A stretch of DNA of 64,000 bases. Source: Bacteroidales bacterium M7 (lineage in GTDB: Bacteria > Bacteroidota > Bacteroidia > Bacteroidales > Muribaculaceae). Of the stretch, positions 16,550 to 25,026 are shown in pieces. Location: assembly GCA_001689515.1 (NCBI GenBank), contig LUJR01000048.1, positions 1 to 64,000 on the forward strand, written 5' to 3'. The position numbers were made by a program, and so were the translations under genes. The stretch's first letter is position 1. Every line of letters begins with the position of its first letter. The notes beneath the pieces are model-generated. The model made no database searches and had not been told where the DNA came from. It saw only the letters and a program-made list of their open reading frames with translations.

Positions 16550-17343
16550 AAATTGCCATACTGCCCATGGATATCACATGGGGAAAAAAAGAGGAAAATC
16601 TTATTTCTACAGCCGAACGTTTGCGCTATGTGCACCCTGACACCGACATAGTGGTGCTCCCGGAGACATTTACCACTGGTTTCGTGCGCAAGAAGGAGCA
16701 GCTTCGTGAACTGGCGGAGACCAATGACGGGCATACCATAGACGATGTGCACCGCTGGGCAAAATTCTTCAAATTTGCCATCGTCGGATCATTCGTGGCA
16801 TGTGACGCAGCTCGTACACAGTTTTATAACCGCGCTTTCTTCATAGAGCCGTCGGGCGACGAGACTTTCTACGACAAGCACCACCTGTTTATCCCCAGCG
16901 GTGAAGGCGAGGCATATACTGCTGGTGACAAACTGCCGCCCATAATAAGATATATGGGATGGGATTTCGCCCTTGCCATCTGCTATGACATGCGTTTTCC
17001 CGAATGGCTGCGTAACCGTGACGGCAGATATGAAGTGTTGCTGCTGCCGGCTTCATGGCCGGAGGCGCGTCGTCTCGCGTGGGACATATTGCTGAGAGCC
17101 AGAGCTGTGGAAAACCAGGCTTATGCCGTAGGTGCTAACCGCAGCGGCGCTGACCCGGGAGGCGAGTATCTGGTTGACAGTTCGATGGTGATAGACTATA
17201 TGGGTCGTTGTGTATCCACTATTGATCGTGACCACGGCATAGTATATGCCACGCTTGACCACGATGCCCTACGCGAAGCCCGGCACAAACTCCCTGTCCT
17301 CCAGCATCAGGATTCATTCACTCTCGACTGCCTGTCGCAATAA
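16546..17343 (+). CDS. Carbon-nitrogen hydrolase (nitrilase superfamily, omega-amidase-like)
   Basis: 265 residues, one full nitrilase domain. The catalytic triad is visible: Glu40 in VVLPETFTTGF, Lys111 in FYDKHHLF and Cys146 in LAICYDMRFPEW. The FTTGF and YDMRFPEW signatures match the YafV/Nit2 group, which hydrolyses alpha-ketoglutaramate or ketosuccinamate in metabolite repair. The start overlaps the stop of the acyltransferase gene. The substrate is inferred from subfamily resemblance only. Confidence 0.88.
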   Translation: MKIAILPMDITWGKKEENLISTAERLRYVHPDTDIVVLPETFTTGFVRKKEQLRELAETNDGHTIDDVHRWAKFFKFAIVGSFVACDAARTQFYNRAFFIEPSGDETFYDKHHLFIPSGEGEAYTAGDKLPPIIRYMGWDFALAICYDMRFPEWLRNRDGRYEVLLLPASWPEARRLAWDILLRARAVENQAYAVGANRSGADPGGEYLVDSSMVIDYMGRCVSTIDRDHGIVYATLDHDALREARHKLPVLQHQDSFTLDCLSQ

Positions 17344-17360
17344 TACTCACAAGTGAGTAT
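17343..17360. promoter_or_regulatory. Palindromic operator candidate for feoAB
   Basis: ATACTCAC-AA-GTGAGTAT, 8-bp perfect arms, starting on the last base of the nitrilase gene and ending on the first base of the -33 TTG of the feoAB promoter. Its position would let a bound repressor block RNA polymerase. An alternative is a weak terminator stem for the upstream gene, but no T-run follows. Confidence 0.45.
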
Positions 17361-17390
17361 TGCCAACCATAGATATAGGTGGTAAATTTG
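17360..17390 (+). promoter_or_regulatory. Promoter of feoAB
   Basis: TTG (17360-17362), 20-base spacer, TAAATTTG (17383-17390). The start codon is 23 bases downstream. Confidence 0.65.
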
Positions 17391-17413
17391 TAGTGTAATT
17401 ACAGATATACCAC

Positions 17414-19765
17414 ATGATATTAACAGACCTGCCAACCGGCGATAGTGCCGTAATCCTCAAAATCAAAGGTCACGGAGCGTTTCGCAAACGCATGATGGAG
17501 ATGGGCTTCATCAAAGGACGTGTAATCACTCCTGTGCTTCAGGCACCCATGCGTGACCCCATCAAGTATAAAATCATGAACTATGAGGTGTCGTTGCGCC
17601 GAAACGAAGCCTCTATGGTAGAAGTGGAGCCTCTTGAGGACTCCAATCCGTCACATAATGTAGAGAAAGACGTTTTTGCCCATAGCGGAACTCACATAGC
17701 CAGTCCCCATCCCGGACAAAACGTTATCAATGTAGCCCTTGTGGGTAATCCTAACTGTGGCAAGACGTCGCTGTTCAATGTCGCTTCCGGTGCTCACGAA
17801 CATGTCGGCAACTATAGCGGGGTTACGGTAGACCTTAAACGGGGACACTTTGATTACAACGGTTACAAGATAAATATTGTCGATCTCCCCGGTACATATT
17901 CTCTGGCATCGTATTCTCCCGAAGAGCTCTACGTCCGTAATTATCTGCGTGACCAGACCCCTGATGTCATCATCAACGTGGTTGTGGCGAGCAATCTTGA
18001 GCGCAACCTCTACCTGACCACTGAACTGATAGATATGGATCGCTCTATGGTCATAGCTCTCAATATGTACGACGAGCTTGAGCGCAGCGGTGACAAGCTC
18101 AACTACAAGATGCTCGGAGAGATGATAGGCGTGCCCATCGTGCCCACGGTGTCCCGCACTGGTGAAGGGCTTGATAATCTCTTTGATACCGTGATTTCGG
18201 TATTTGAGGGATATAACAAGGATGTGCGTCATGTGCATGTAACCCTTAACAAGAATCTTGAGGCTGCAATAAAGACTCTGTCAACCGCCATAAAGCAAGA
18301 CGGAGAGCTTCCACGCAGTATCTCTCCGCGTTATATCGCCATCAAGTTGCTTGAAGGAGATGCCAGTGCCAATGAGACTATGAAATCGCTTTCCAACGGC
18401 GAGAAAATACTCATGCTGCGCGATGAGGAAGTGGCTAAAATAGAGAAATATTCCGATGAGGATATAGCCACCATGATAGCCGATGAAAAATACGGATTTA
18501 TCGAGGGCGCATTGGCTGAGACCCTTGTCAAAGGAGAACGTGAGACTGCGCGGTCTACGGAGCTTATTGATGCGTTTGTGACCAACAAACTTTTCGGATT
18601 CCCTCTGTTCCTATTGCTGATGTTCGTGATGTTCTGGCTGACATTTACCATCGGCCAGTATCCAATGGACTGGCTCGAAGGTGGCGTAGGATGGCTCGGT
18701 GAGCTTCTGAAGACGTATATGCCTGACGGAGCGTTGAAGGATCTCCTTGCCGACGGCATTATTGGAGGCGTGGGCAGCGTCATAGTGTTTCTGCCGCAGA
18801 TATTGATACTCTATATGTGCATATCGTTTATGGAGGACAGCGGCTACATGGCACGTGCGGCTTTCATCATGGATCATCTGATGCACAAGATAGGGCTGCA
18901 TGGCAAGTCGTTCATTCCTATGATCATGGGCTTCGGCTGCAACGTGCCTGCCATCATGGCAACGCGCTCCATCGAGAGCCGGTCGAGCCGCTTGATCACC
19001 ATATTAATCAATCCATTTATGTCATGCTCGGCGCGAGTACCTATTTATGTGCTTCTTATAGGTGCGTTCTTCAGCGCACATGCCGCCTGGATATTCCTGC
19101 TGGTCTACTGTATAGGAGTTGCTGTGGCAATGTTTACCGCTAAAATCCTCCGCAAATTCTATTTCAAGGAAGATGAGACTCCCTTCGTCATGGAACTTCC
19201 CCCTTACCGCATGCCCACAGGCAAAGCCATCTGGCGCCATACATGGGCAAAGGGACAGCAATACCTCCGCAAGATGGGCGGTATAATCCTGTTGGCAAGC
19301 ATCGTGGTGTGGGCTCTCAATTACTTCCCGCTTAAGTCCCAGGACGCATCTGCTGACAATCAGGACAGCTATCTGGAGATGATAGGCAAAGCTGTAAACC
19401 CCGTATTTGAGCCCCTCGGTTGGCCGTGGCGCGCCACAGTGGCTGTCGTGGCGGGTATCCCAGCCAAGGAGGTCGTAGTGTCAACACTCGGTGTGCTCTA
19501 TACTGGTGATGAAGAAGCTGATGATATCTCACTTTCTCAAAAACTGACCACTCCTGAAGCCGATGGTTCTGTGCCGTTTACACCTGCCATAGCATTGGGC
19601 TTCATGGTGTTCGTGCTGCTCTATTGCCCATGTCTTGCCACGATAGTCGCTGTGGTCAAAGAGTCTGGCAGCTGGAAATACGGAGCTTTCTCCATAGTAT
19701 ATAATACGGTAGTGGCTTGGATTGTGTCATTCATAGTCTATCGGGCAGCCCTGTTATTTTACTGA
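17414..19765 (+). CDS. feoB: Fused FeoA-FeoB ferrous iron transporter
   Basis: 783 residues. Residues 1-75 are a FeoA SH3-like domain (LTDLPTGDSAVILKIKG...RRNEASMVEVEPL). The G-domain follows, with G1 GNPNCGKT at 111-118, G3 DLPG at 157-160 and a G4-like NMYD near 214. The membrane part begins at about 395 and contains the Gate motifs, including GFGCNVPAIMATR and a C-terminal CPCLATI. FeoB imports Fe2+ across the inner membrane under low oxygen. FeoA-FeoB fusions are common in Bacteroidetes. A consensus promoter and a palindrome lie immediately upstream, and two strong hairpins follow the stop, so it is probably a monocistronic unit. Confidence 0.95.
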   Translation: MILTDLPTGDSAVILKIKGHGAFRKRMMEMGFIKGRVITPVLQAPMRDPIKYKIMNYEVSLRRNEASMVEVEPLEDSNPSHNVEKDVFAHSGTHIASPHPGQNVINVALVGNPNCGKTSLFNVASGAHEHVGNYSGVTVDLKRGHFDYNGYKINIVDLPGTYSLASYSPEELYVRNYLRDQTPDVIINVVVASNLERNLYLTTELIDMDRSMVIALNMYDELERSGDKLNYKMLGEMIGVPIVPTVSRTGEGLDNLFDTVISVFEGYNKDVRHVHVTLNKNLEAAIKTLSTAIKQDGELPRSISPRYIAIKLLEGDASANETMKSLSNGEKILMLRDEEVAKIEKYSDEDIATMIADEKYGFIEGALAETLVKGERETARSTELIDAFVTNKLFGFPLFLLLMFVMFWLTFTIGQYPMDWLEGGVGWLGELLKTYMPDGALKDLLADGIIGGVGSVIVFLPQILILYMCISFMEDSGYMARAAFIMDHLMHKIGLHGKSFIPMIMGFGCNVPAIMATRSIESRSSRLITILINPFMSCSARVPIYVLLIGAFFSAHAAWIFLLVYCIGVAVAMFTAKILRKFYFKEDETPFVMELPPYRMPTGKAIWRHTWAKGQQYLRKMGGIILLASIVVWALNYFPLKSQDASADNQDSYLEMIGKAVNPVFEPLGWPWRATVAVVAGIPAKEVVVSTLGVLYTGDEEADDISLSQKLTTPEADGSVPFTPAIALGFMVFVLLYCPCLATIVAVVKESGSWKYGAFSIVYNTVVAWIVSFIVYRAALLFY

Positions 19766-19790
19766 TCACTAACGACATAACTGTAAGATA

Positions 19791-19824
19791 AGCGTCCGCA
19801 CAGATTGTTGACTGTGCGGACGCT
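19791..19824 (+). terminator. Strong hairpin after feoAB
   Basis: A 13-bp perfect stem, AGCGTCCGCACAG with CTGTGCGGACGCT and an eight-base loop, ending in TTGC. Confidence 0.65.
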
Positions 19825-19832
19825 TTGCATAG

Positions 19833-19865
19833 GCAGCATGCTAATCTCACTCTATGCTGCTTTTT
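19833..19865 (+). terminator. Rho-independent terminator after feoAB
   Basis: GCAGCAT (19833-19839) pairs with ATGCTGC (19854-19860), followed directly by T5. Confidence 0.75.
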
Positions 19866-19937
19866 GACTGTGCAAATATACCTACTGTCATCTTGAAGGA
19901 GAAATATATGAGGTCTACAATAGGTATATTGCAAACA

Positions 19938-19969
19938 AGAGCAGCCATGGAAGTCTCCATGGCTGCTCT
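19938..19969 (-). terminator. Terminator of the small outer membrane protein gene
   Basis: A 14-bp perfect stem, AGAGCAGCCATGGA with TCCATGGCTGCTCT and a four-base loop. On the minus strand it is followed by TGTTTGC. It lies 30 bases beyond the stop of the gene at 20000-20530. Confidence 0.7.
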
Positions 19970-19999
19970 GTAGTGTTATATGTGTTGATGGGCTCGTGA

Positions 20000-20530
20000 T
20001 CAGAGATTTAATTTAAAGCCTACCTGTACGAGACCCTGGCATCCGAAGCCTACTTCGCCGAAAAGTCCGAAGGTGTCATTGAGGTCAACGGTTGCGCCGA
20101 TAGGTGAAACCTGCCATCCGAAGTAGGCTTTGTTGTAGCTGTCGGCAAATTTGGGTGAAAAGTGTGTAATCTCGACACCGAGACCTACATGGGCATACAG
20201 CTTCACTGTAGAGTTGCTGAAATACTGATACTTGCCGTTGAGGAGGACGGTGTTGTAGAGGAGGTGGCTTGCATTAGAGCCTCCTTTTGTGCTTGCTGAT
20301 GAGATGGTGTATGACGGACCTATCATCATGTTCTTTGCAACAGGGACATATACGGTGGCACTGACGGCACCCCAGGCAGTGTTGACGCTGTGCCAGTTGT
20401 CTTTATAGTATCCGCATGCATCCATGGCAGTATAGCCACCATAGCTGAATGTCAGCTCGACGGCTTCAGACTTCTGTGTGCCGGCTATGGCTGCGATGGC
20501 AAGGAGGAGTGAGACTACAATCTTTTTCAT
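20000..20530 (-). CDS. Small outer membrane beta-barrel protein (hypothetical)
   Basis: 176 residues. A Sec signal peptide covers about 1-23 (MKKIVVSLLLAIAAIAGTQKSEA). The mature part alternates hydrophobic and polar residues in many short aromatic-rich strands (TFSYGGYTAM, KLYAHVGLGVEITHF, FGLFGEVGFGCQGLVQVGFKLNL), typical of an eight-stranded OmpA/OmpW-like barrel. The final strand closes the barrel, although it ends in Leu rather than Phe. No family name can be given. It is a single gene with its own terminator, convergent with feoAB. Confidence 0.75.
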   Translation of the reverse strand: MKKIVVSLLLAIAAIAGTQKSEAVELTFSYGGYTAMDACGYYKDNWHSVNTAWGAVSATVYVPVAKNMMIGPSYTISSASTKGGSNASHLLYNTVLLNGKYQYFSNSTVKLYAHVGLGVEITHFSPKFADSYNKAYFGWQVSPIGATVDLNDTFGLFGEVGFGCQGLVQVGFKLNL

Positions 20531-20798
20531 AATGTGTAACTTGAATAATAATGATGAGAAAATAAGTAATTATTGGAAAGTTAAAAACTATATCTATTAA
20601 CAATGATTATTACTGTTTTGTTGTTGTAGACATCGGCTTTGGTTAAATATAGTTGAAACTTGGGGTTTGAATGTGACACAAAATTAACTGTTTTTTGAAA
20701 ATGAAAGCATAATAAGATTTGATTTTGTGGCACATTGGGTAAAATTGGAGATAAATGGCTAACTTTGGACTACTCAACTGTCATAACTGCCCCCGCCT

Positions 20799-22664
20799 AT
20801 GCGCATAATTATAAGACTGTTTGTCACATGGCTTGTATATGTGTCGATATTCGCACTCGCCAAGCCTATGTTCATGCTTATCAATGCCCCTGTCTATGGA
20901 TGGGCTTCATGGCGTGATTACATGGATGTAATGTGGCACGGACTGGGATTGGACATGGGTGTCGCTGGATATCTGACAGCATTGCCCGCATTGATTTCAC
21001 TGGTGGGAGTGTGGTTGAGACCTGGAAACCGTATCGCTTCCTGGTCATATCGGATCTATTTCCTCATTACATCTGTGATTGTAGCTGCTGTGCTGACTCT
21101 CAACACGGCTCTCTACGGATTCTGGAAGTTCCCGCTTGACATGACACCGCTGTTCTATTTCTCCACATCGCCATCGGCGGCTGTCGCTTCGGTGTCATGG
21201 CTGTTTATATCAGTAGGCATTGTTGTAATGCTCTCTCTTTCCTTGATTATATACTTGGTATTCAGGGAAATCTATAATGTTCCTGTCGCTGCGCCTGTGT
21301 CTCGCCAGAGTCGTCTGCGTCAATCAGGCGGTGTGTTGCTGTTCATGGGACTGCTTGTAATACCAATCCGTGGAGGCTTCACGGTCTCCACGCTCAACCC
21401 GAGTGTCGCCTATTTCAGTTCACATCAGTCGCTTAATCATGCCGCTATCAATCCGGCTTTCAGCCTGCTTTACTCAGCCACCCATCAGGTAGACTTTGAC
21501 AAGATGGGACGATATTACGAGGGGAAGGAGGCTGCATCGTTGTTTGACGAACTGCACACTCGGTCATCTGTCGACTCTGTATCGGGGCTGCTGTCTTCGC
21601 ATCATCCAGACATATACGTGATAATAATGGAGAGTTTCTCGGCGCAGCTGATGCCGTCGCTTGGAGGTGATTCCATAGCCATGGGTGTGGACTCCATAGC
21701 CCGTAGCGGTGTGTCGTTTACTAACTTCTTTGCCAACGGTTTCCGTACGGACCGCGGGTTGCCTGCTATACTTAACGGTCTGCCTTCGCCGCCTAATACC
21801 GGTGTTATGAAGCATCCAGACTTCATAGAGCGCATGCCCTCTATAGCTCACGAACTTTGCCATGTGGGCTATCGCACATCATATTATTATGGTGGGGACA
21901 TCAATTTTGCCAACATGAATGCTTTTGTTGTCGGGTCAGGATTCCAGAATGTCGTCAGTGACAGGGACTTTCCGCTGTCACAGCGCATGAGCAAATGGGG
22001 TGTGCATGACGGTCCGCTTTTTGATCGTGTGGCTGATGATATCAAATCTTTCCCTGACACTTTGAGGCATTTCACGGTCATACAGACATCAAGCAGCCAT
22101 GAGCCGTTTGAAGTTCCGGCTACTTTCTCTCGTTATGCTGGACAGCCTCCCGCTGTCAATGCCTTCGCCTATGCCGATAGCGTCATCACGTCTTTTGTCA
22201 ACAAGCTCAGGCATTCCGCCGACTGGGATAATACGCTCGTAATTCTTGTCGCCGACCACTGGGGTGCATATCCGGTAGATCTGGAAGATTTGCGTGCACG
22301 TCATCATATACCGCTTGTCATGACCGGAGGTGCTCTCAAAGATATTCCTCGTGTTATGGATGTTTATGGCTCCCAAGTGGATATCTCTCCTACGCTTATG
22401 GCTATGATGGGTCTGAAGCACAGTAATTTCGCATTTGGCAACAATCTGTTTGATGCAGCAGCCCCCCACTATGGTATATACTTTGACAGTGATAATGTGG
22501 GCATGTATGAAACATCTGCGTCAGGTGCGGGAGAGACATATGCGGTTTTCAATACCGATACCCATCAGACCGTGGCATCATATGGTGCACGGGATCTGAG
22601 TCCTTATATCAAGGCTTACATACAGACTCTTTATGACCATATGGCAGCCAGGAAGGGACAATGA
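20799..22664 (+). CDS. LTA synthase/MdoB-like sulfatase-family membrane phosphotransferase
   Basis: 621 residues. Four to five transmembrane helices occupy about residues 1-180 (hydrophobic runs near 3-28, 52-75, 83-105, 115-140 and 175-190). A periplasmic alkaline-phosphatase-superfamily domain follows from about 255: DIYVIIMESFSAQLMPSLGG carries a metal-binding Glu, GFRTDRGLPAILNG the catalytic Thr region, and VADHWGAYP the metal-binding Asp/His. The fold transfers phosphoglycerol or phosphoethanolamine groups to envelope glycans. A Gram-negative Bacteroidales cell has no LTA, so the acceptor is unknown. A PAP2 phosphatase follows 44 bases downstream, suggesting a joint role with lipid-linked phosphates. 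Confidence 0.83.
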   Translation: MRIIIRLFVTWLVYVSIFALAKPMFMLINAPVYGWASWRDYMDVMWHGLGLDMGVAGYLTALPALISLVGVWLRPGNRIASWSYRIYFLITSVIVAAVLTLNTALYGFWKFPLDMTPLFYFSTSPSAAVASVSWLFISVGIVVMLSLSLIIYLVFREIYNVPVAAPVSRQSRLRQSGGVLLFMGLLVIPIRGGFTVSTLNPSVAYFSSHQSLNHAAINPAFSLLYSATHQVDFDKMGRYYEGKEAASLFDELHTRSSVDSVSGLLSSHHPDIYVIIMESFSAQLMPSLGGDSIAMGVDSIARSGVSFTNFFANGFRTDRGLPAILNGLPSPPNTGVMKHPDFIERMPSIAHELCHVGYRTSYYYGGDINFANMNAFVVGSGFQNVVSDRDFPLSQRMSKWGVHDGPLFDRVADDIKSFPDTLRHFTVIQTSSSHEPFEVPATFSRYAGQPPAVNAFAYADSVITSFVNKLRHSADWDNTLVILVADHWGAYPVDLEDLRARHHIPLVMTGGALKDIPRVMDVYGSQVDISPTLMAMMGLKHSNFAFGNNLFDAAAPHYGIYFDSDNVGMYETSASGAGETYAVFNTDTHQTVASYGARDLSPYIKAYIQTLYDHMAARKGQ

Positions 22665-22708
22665 CTCATTCAAGAAAGTATGAAAACATATATTGATACA
22701 TATATCAG

Positions 22709-23413
22709 ATGCTTAACTGTTATATAGATTTCCTGCAGCAGTTGCTTGTGTTGGACGATAAGGTCTTTCTGCTGTTCAATGGAATCAATTCGTCATATTT
22801 TGATGCCTTGATGATGATGCTTACAGGCAAATTCATATGGGTGCCACTTTATGCGGCTATGGCTGCGGCATTGTTTATGTCGCGTCGTCCGGCTGTGGCA
22901 TTGCTTCTGCTTGTGGGTGTCGGAGTGGTCATAGCTCTCACCGATTATTCCATATCGTCGTGTATCCGTCCGTATTTCAGCCGTCTGCGACCGAGCAATC
23001 TCGACAATCCTGTGTCGGTGATGGGGCATGTCGTGGATGGTTATCGTGGGGGTGATTATGGATTTCCGTCATGCCATGCTGCCAACTCATTTGCTCTTGC
23101 TGTGTTCATGTCGCTTGTGGCACGTCGACGACTGTTTACGTGGTTCATATTCATCTGGGCGGTTATTCACAGCTACACACGCTTATATCTCGGTGTACAT
23201 TATCCTGGCGATCTCATAGTGGGTACTATCTACGGCTCATTGATTGCCTGGATTATCTATATGTTGGTCAGATTGTTGATGGCAAGAGTCAGATGGTCGG
23301 CACAAGGGGAGATGCAGGAGACGGTATGGATCGTAAGACCATGGGCATGGCCTGTCCTGACCGGCATAGCTACGGTGGCTGTGGCAGCCATTGTCGCCGT
23401 TTTCATCATGTAG
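22709..23413 (+). CDS. PAP2-family membrane phosphatase
   Basis: 234 residues with about six hydrophobic helices. The three-part PAP2 signature is present: RPYFSRLRPSN (about 88-98), GFPSCHAANS (about 118-127, a PSGH variant with Cys replacing Gly) and SYTRLYLGVHYPGD (about 155-168). Such enzymes dephosphorylate undecaprenyl pyrophosphate, phosphatidic acid or lipid A phosphates at the periplasmic face. It follows the sulfatase-family gene closely. The 40 residues after the last motif, with a final helix, are longer than in minimal PAP2 proteins. Substrate unknown. Confidence 0.85.
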   Translation: MLNCYIDFLQQLLVLDDKVFLLFNGINSSYFDALMMMLTGKFIWVPLYAAMAAALFMSRRPAVALLLLVGVGVVIALTDYSISSCIRPYFSRLRPSNLDNPVSVMGHVVDGYRGGDYGFPSCHAANSFALAVFMSLVARRRLFTWFIFIWAVIHSYTRLYLGVHYPGDLIVGTIYGSLIAWIIYMLVRLLMARVRWSAQGEMQETVWIVRPWAWPVLTGIATVAVAAIVAVFIM

Positions 23414-23416
23414 CAA

Positions 23417-23447
23417 TTGGATTATTCAGAGATGATTATTAAATTTG
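23417..23447 (+). promoter_or_regulatory. Promoter of the 5'-nucleotidase gene
   Basis: TTG (23417-23419), 20-base spacer, TAAATTTG (23440-23447). The start codon follows 29 bases later. Confidence 0.65.
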
Positions 23448-23476
23448 TCTTTGTACAATTATAAATCCGATATTCC

Positions 23477-24997
23477 ATGAAACATATATCCCTCGTCATA
23501 CCAGCCTGTGTCGCAGCGATGCTGATGCTGAACGTGCCTAACGGGAGAGCCGAGAAGCTTGTGCTTCTGCATACCAATGACACTCACTCTCAGATTGACC
23601 CTACCTCAAAGAATCTTGGCGGCGTGGAGCGTCGCAAGGTTTTGATTGACAGTGTTCGCGCTGCTGAGCCTAACGTGCTGCTGATTGATGCCGGCGACAT
23701 GGTGCAGGGCACTCTCTTTTTCTCTCTGTATGGGGGTGAAGTGGAGCAGAATGTGATGAACCATCTCGGTTATGACATCCAGATTATGGGTAACCATGAG
23801 TTTGACAACGGGATAGACTCGTTGGCGCATATGTATCGTGGTCTCAATGCCGACAAAATCTCGACCAACTACGATGTCCGTAACACTCCACTTGACGGTC
23901 TTGTAAAGCCATATGTCATAAAGCAGGTAGGAGACAAGCGGGTCGGCTTCATAGCCATCAATCTCGACCCCAAAGGCATGATTGCTGACCATAATTATAC
24001 TGGTCTTAAATATCTTGATGCCGTGAAAGCTGCGAACTCTACAGCATGGCATCTCAAGCATAACGAGCGTGTATACAAGGTTGTCGCAATCACACATATA
24101 GGGTACACGGCTGACAAAGGTGTCACTGACCCTGAGCTGGTGGCTTCATCGGAGGACATTGATTTGATAATAGGAGGCCACAGCCATACTGTCATTGATG
24201 AGAATAATCCTAAATCGGTGCCTGCACGTCTTGTAAATGCTAAAGGGGATACCGTACTTGTCACTCAGACAGGCAAGTCAGGCATAAATCTCGGTCAGAT
24301 AGATTTTGATCTTGACACAGGTCGTGCTGTGGAGAAGCTCTATCCTGTCACTGACCGTCTTGATGCGAAGATTGATGGCACGATGACCGACCTGCTCCGA
24401 CCGTATCGTCAAGGCGTGGATTCACTGATGAATGTGCGCATCGGCACTGTGGCATCGGCTTTTGATGTAAACCGTAACGGATTGCGGAATCTTTCGGCAG
24501 ATATGGTCAAGGCAATCGGCGGGAAGTTCAGTCCGAATCCTGTGGACTTATCAGTGATCAATGTCGGAGGCATCCGCTCTGGTTGGGATAAAGGACCGTT
24601 GACCAAGGGCGAAGTGATGAATTCGTTCCCGTTTGACAATCGTGTGAGCATCCTCGAAATCACTGGCAAAGACCTCCGTGAGGCTTTTGACATCATAGCT
24701 CCGCGCGGTGACGGTATCAGTGCCAATGTCAAGGTATTGTATGACCCTCAATCTGGTAAATGCACGTCCATTACCATTGACGGACGTCCGCTTGAAGATG
24801 GCAACGTGTATGTTCTGGCTACCATTGACTATCTGGCACAGGGTGGTGACTACCTCAAATCGTTCACCAGAGCTAAGCATATCGGAGAGAGCGAAAAGGT
24901 GCTCTATGATGACTTCATTGGATATATCTCCCAAGGACCTCTGAAAGGGAAAAAACTGCGTCCTGACGATTCTCCGCGTATCGTTGCCGCACAATAA
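23477..24997 (+). CDS. Periplasmic 5'-nucleotidase / metallophosphatase
   Basis: 506 residues, signal peptide about 1-25. The N-terminal metallophosphatase domain has LLHTNDTHSQ (Asp35, His37), DAGDMVQG (71-78) and GNHEFDNG (105-112), plus GGHSHT further on, supplying the two-metal site. The C-terminal 5_nucleotid_C domain (from about 310) carries the nucleotide-binding pattern NVGGIRSG and DYLAQGGDY. It hydrolyses nucleotides or UDP-sugars outside the inner membrane for salvage. Bacteroidetes often split the two domains into adjacent genes; here they are one protein. The GH3-hydrolase fusion follows 29 bases later and is probably cotranscribed. Confidence 0.9.
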   Translation: MKHISLVIPACVAAMLMLNVPNGRAEKLVLLHTNDTHSQIDPTSKNLGGVERRKVLIDSVRAAEPNVLLIDAGDMVQGTLFFSLYGGEVEQNVMNHLGYDIQIMGNHEFDNGIDSLAHMYRGLNADKISTNYDVRNTPLDGLVKPYVIKQVGDKRVGFIAINLDPKGMIADHNYTGLKYLDAVKAANSTAWHLKHNERVYKVVAITHIGYTADKGVTDPELVASSEDIDLIIGGHSHTVIDENNPKSVPARLVNAKGDTVLVTQTGKSGINLGQIDFDLDTGRAVEKLYPVTDRLDAKIDGTMTDLLRPYRQGVDSLMNVRIGTVASAFDVNRNGLRNLSADMVKAIGGKFSPNPVDLSVINVGGIRSGWDKGPLTKGEVMNSFPFDNRVSILEITGKDLREAFDIIAPRGDGISANVKVLYDPQSGKCTSITIDGRPLEDGNVYVLATIDYLAQGGDYLKSFTRAKHIGESEKVLYDDFIGYISQGPLKGKKLRPDDSPRIVAAQ

Positions 24998-25026
24998 TAA
25001 TGGATTATTTGTTTAATTCTGCATCT

